A DNA stretch of 35,147 nucleotides from Coxiellaceae bacterium (GTDB lineage: Bacteria; Pseudomonadota; Gammaproteobacteria; Berkiellales; Berkiellaceae), in the NCBI GenBank assembly GCA_947478905.1, contig CANJXG010000014.1, positions 1 through 35,147 on the forward strand, given 5' to 3'. The notes beneath the pieces were generated by a model. It made no database searches. It worked only from the letters and a program-made list of their open reading frames with translations, and had not been told where the DNA came from. Both the position numbers and the translations under genes were made by a program. Position 1 is the stretch's first letter, and the number at the start of each line of letters is the position of its first letter. Positions 33,629-35,147 of the stretch are shown here, in pieces.

Positions 33629-34747
33629 TTACAGATACTTTTGCATACATTTTTTTCTTTTGTGATACGCTTCAAGCGCAATTTGAATGTCTTCTAGGTA
33701 CCATTCTAAATCTTTTAGGTGTAATGCTTGTTTAGCATCAACTGCAGCTTGTGCTGGATTAGAATGAAAATCCACCAAAACCATGTTGGCACCTGAAATA
33801 ATACCTTGCGCGGTAGCATGAAAAATATCATTGATCCCATCGGGCGCTTTTTCAGTACATCCTATAGAATGGCTTGGATCAATACACACAGGCATGCGAG
33901 TTAAACGTTTTATGACAGGAATATGTGCAAAATCTGCTAAATTTCTATGAGGATCGCCAAATAAAGATTTGACCCCTCTTAAACAGAAGACGACCTGATG
34001 ATTACCTGCATGTGCTAAGTATTCAGTTGCATTTAAAGATTCATTTAAGGTAATTCCAAACCCACGCTTAAACAAAATAGGATACGTTTTTTGGCTTCCT
34101 ACTGCTCGTAAGAGTTCAAAATTCTGGGCATTACGGGTCCCAATTTGGAGCATGACGCCGCAAGGATTGCCTAATTTTTGTAAACTTTCTTGTATCTCGT
34201 CAATATGGCGTTCATGGGTGATTTCCATAGCGATGACTTTAATATCATATTTTCCTGCTAACTCAAATACATAATCTAAGCATTTTTTGCCTAAGCCTTG
34301 AAAAGCGTAAGGGCTGGTACGAGGTTTATAAGCTCCCATGCGAGTACAATTCATATTATTTTGTTTAAGGGCTTTCATCATATGTTCAACGCTTTTTTTA
34401 TTATCAACCGCGCACAGTCCTGCAAAAATATTTAAATTATCTTGAGAAAAGCGAATATCGTTATATTCAAAGCCCATATTGAGCTGATCAGCCCGATGAC
34501 GCCCCATGATTTTATATTCTTGAGAAATCCGAATAACTTTTTCAACCCCCGGTAGGGATTCGATTTGATCTTGAGAAAGTAAATGGGTTGGCCCAAAAAG
34601 ATAAATTTCCGTAATAGAGTTTTCAGTATCAGAGCCACTTATCGTATGCGCTTTTACTTCAATACCAGGAAAATTCTCGAGGACTTCCATGGTAGTTTTG
34701 TACGTCTGGGATGAAATATTGAGGGGAGATTTTAAGATAATAATCAT
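33629..34747 (-). CDS. DAHP synthase-like protein (AroA I-beta/Thermotoga type), divergent
   Basis: Likely 3-deoxy-D-arabino-heptulosonate-7-phosphate synthase, the first step of aromatic amino-acid synthesis, or a divergent relative. The 372 residues have an N-terminal ferredoxin-like domain (about 1-80) and a (beta/alpha)8 barrel. It keeps family landmarks: AGLCAV with Cys112, GAYKPRTSPYAFQG (138-151), LQIGTRNAQNFELL, ILFKRG and DPSHSIG (His293). Differences from the canonical pattern: AGLCAVDN for AGPCSVES, FCLRGVKS for FCERG, EITHER for E(V)MD-type, and VDFHS where VEVHP carries a metal-binding Glu. Asp337 (VDAKQAL) is retained. The gene has its own promoter region and is followed by mfd after 16 bp. 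Substrate activity needs testing. Confidence 0.85.
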   Translation of the reverse strand: MIIILKSPLNISSQTYKTTMEVLENFPGIEVKAHTISGSDTENSITEIYLFGPTHLLSQDQIESLPGVEKVIRISQEYKIMGRHRADQLNMGFEYNDIRFSQDNLNIFAGLCAVDNKKSVEHMMKALKQNNMNCTRMGAYKPRTSPYAFQGLGKKCLDYVFELAGKYDIKVIAMEITHERHIDEIQESLQKLGNPCGVMLQIGTRNAQNFELLRAVGSQKTYPILFKRGFGITLNESLNATEYLAHAGNHQVVFCLRGVKSLFGDPHRNLADFAHIPVIKRLTRMPVCIDPSHSIGCTEKAPDGINDIFHATAQGIISGANMVLVDFHSNPAQAAVDAKQALHLKDLEWYLEDIQIALEAYHKRKKCMQKYL

Positions 34748-34789
34748 TATGTTAACCGACTAAAAATTTATGAATATGACTAATATTGT

Positions 34790-34819
34790 AATATATATAT
34801 TCTATTATAGATAGAGCAA
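34790..34819 (-). promoter_or_regulatory. Sigma-70-like promoter of the DAHP synthase-like gene
   Basis: On the minus strand TTGCTC (34819-34814) and TATATT (34795-34790) are 18 bp apart, placing transcription start about 30-40 bp before ATG 34747. Alternative -10 choices in the same AT stretch (TATATA at 16 bp) also exist. Confidence 0.45.
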
Positions 34820-34828
34820 CTCTTGTCC

Positions 34829-34882
34829 AATATGAAATGAGTCTGAACGAATACCCTTATTCTAATATGAAATGAGTCTGAA
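34829..34882. promoter_or_regulatory. Two direct 19-bp repeats upstream of the DAHP synthase-like promoter
   Basis: aatatgaaatgagtctgaa occurs at 34829-34847 and again at 34864-34882, a 35-bp period. The copies are identical. They lie directly upstream of the proposed -35 box, where a regulator could bind in tandem on nearly the same helix face. They might instead be remnants of a mobile-element end. Confidence 0.6.
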
Positions 34883-34977
34883 GCTGATGTTTTTAGGTTC
34901 TTATGGGGGGGGGCTTTATGGAGTCTAAATAGGGTTAGTTAGTCGACTTCGTCGTCGCGAGTAAGCGCTTCTTAGCG
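34883..34977. other. Intergenic stretch with a G9 run, no gene seen
   Basis: The whole 34748-35147 region is without a gene. This part contains a nine-base G run (34905-34913), unusual in such AT-rich sequence, then agtcgacttcgtcgtcgcga, a GC-richer patch unlike its surroundings, leading into the right repeat copy. Possibly part of a larger repeat element. Confidence 0.4.
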
Positions 34978-35121
34978 GAATGGCACTGAAATAAGAAAAT
35001 AGTTCTGATTTTTTCATTATATTTAAGCCGCTGCCTCGATCTTAAAGTGTAGAGGAAGTTTTTTAACTTCTAGTTTTGCACAATCTATTGTAGGGGCCGG
35101 TCACCGTGCCGGCCCAGTATG
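34978..35121 (-). repeat. Right copy of the ~150-bp repeat, inverted relative to 1-156
   Basis: Reads on the minus strand as the same sequence as the left copy, beginning at 35121 (or 35122, where one more base, c, precedes). The outer 97 bases are identical to 1-97. It lacks about 12 bases of the AT-rich middle, then shares the segment ending at 34978. Unlike the left copy, 25 bases of unique-looking sequence follow it to the window end. Confidence 0.85.
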
Positions 35122-35147
35122 GATATTTTTAATAATCCTGTTTATAA

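Noticed and set aside
34829-34882. Two identical repeats with a spacer, CRISPR-like
   Set aside because: Only two copies, 19 bp with a 16-bp gap, and no cas gene anywhere in the window.
34905-34913. G9 run as a phase-variation tract
   Set aside because: It lies outside any gene and more than 80 bp upstream of the predicted promoter boxes, so slippage has no clear target.

Overview
The window is an AT-rich piece of a gammaproteobacterial chromosome. Gene order follows enterobacterial and Legionella-type blocks (prfB-lysS; ygfZ/sdhE/ygfX; rpoE...lepA-lepB-rnc-era-recO-pdxJ-acpS; lptF-lptG). A Mip-type FKBP, an ankyrin-like protein ending in a basic nuclear-localisation-like tail, and large orphan proteins point to a host-associated member of the Legionellales/Coxiellales. 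That placement is inference from gene content; no 16S gene is present. The two ends carry inverted copies of one ~150-bp repeat, which suggests that the window is an assembly contig broken at a dispersed repeat.

Layout. 1-298: left repeat copy and a short gap. 302-3806: a small acidic protein, Mip-like FKBP (minus), then lptF-lptG for LPS export. 3863-11527: a lineage-specific stretch with an 1185-residue orphan protein, tRNA-Leu(CAA), a 10-bp tandem repeat, a 799-residue ankyrin-like protein, and a 354-residue protein with an HExxH motif. These three are the best effector-like candidates. 11649-16316: prfB with its programmed +1 frameshift, lysS, the ygfZ/sdhE/ygfX group and an RpoE-type sigma factor. 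16329-16826: a lone XRE/HipB-like repressor gene with its own palindromic operators, at the place where rseABC would be expected. 16827-22679: a tightly coupled lepA-lepB-rnc-era-recO-pdxJ-acpS operon. 22742-24472: a small membrane protein and an NSS-family transporter. 24555-26811: a DEDD exonuclease, a leaderless YkuD-domain enzyme and nagZ, the last two plausibly serving peptidoglycan recycling. 26808-30121 (minus): an operon of di-haem cytochrome c peroxidase, membrane histidine kinase and YfiR-like periplasmic protein, which looks like an envelope redox-sensing unit without a local response regulator. 30136-34747 (minus): mfd and a divergent DAHP synthase. 34748-35147: promoter with tandem 19-bp sites, a G9 tract and the right repeat copy.

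Most of the window is ordinary housekeeping. The parts most worth following up are the effector-like trio around the tRNA gene, the peroxidase-kinase-YfiR operon, the rpoE/XRE replacement of rseABC, the YkuD-NagZ pair, the shortened RecO, and the terminal inverted repeats.
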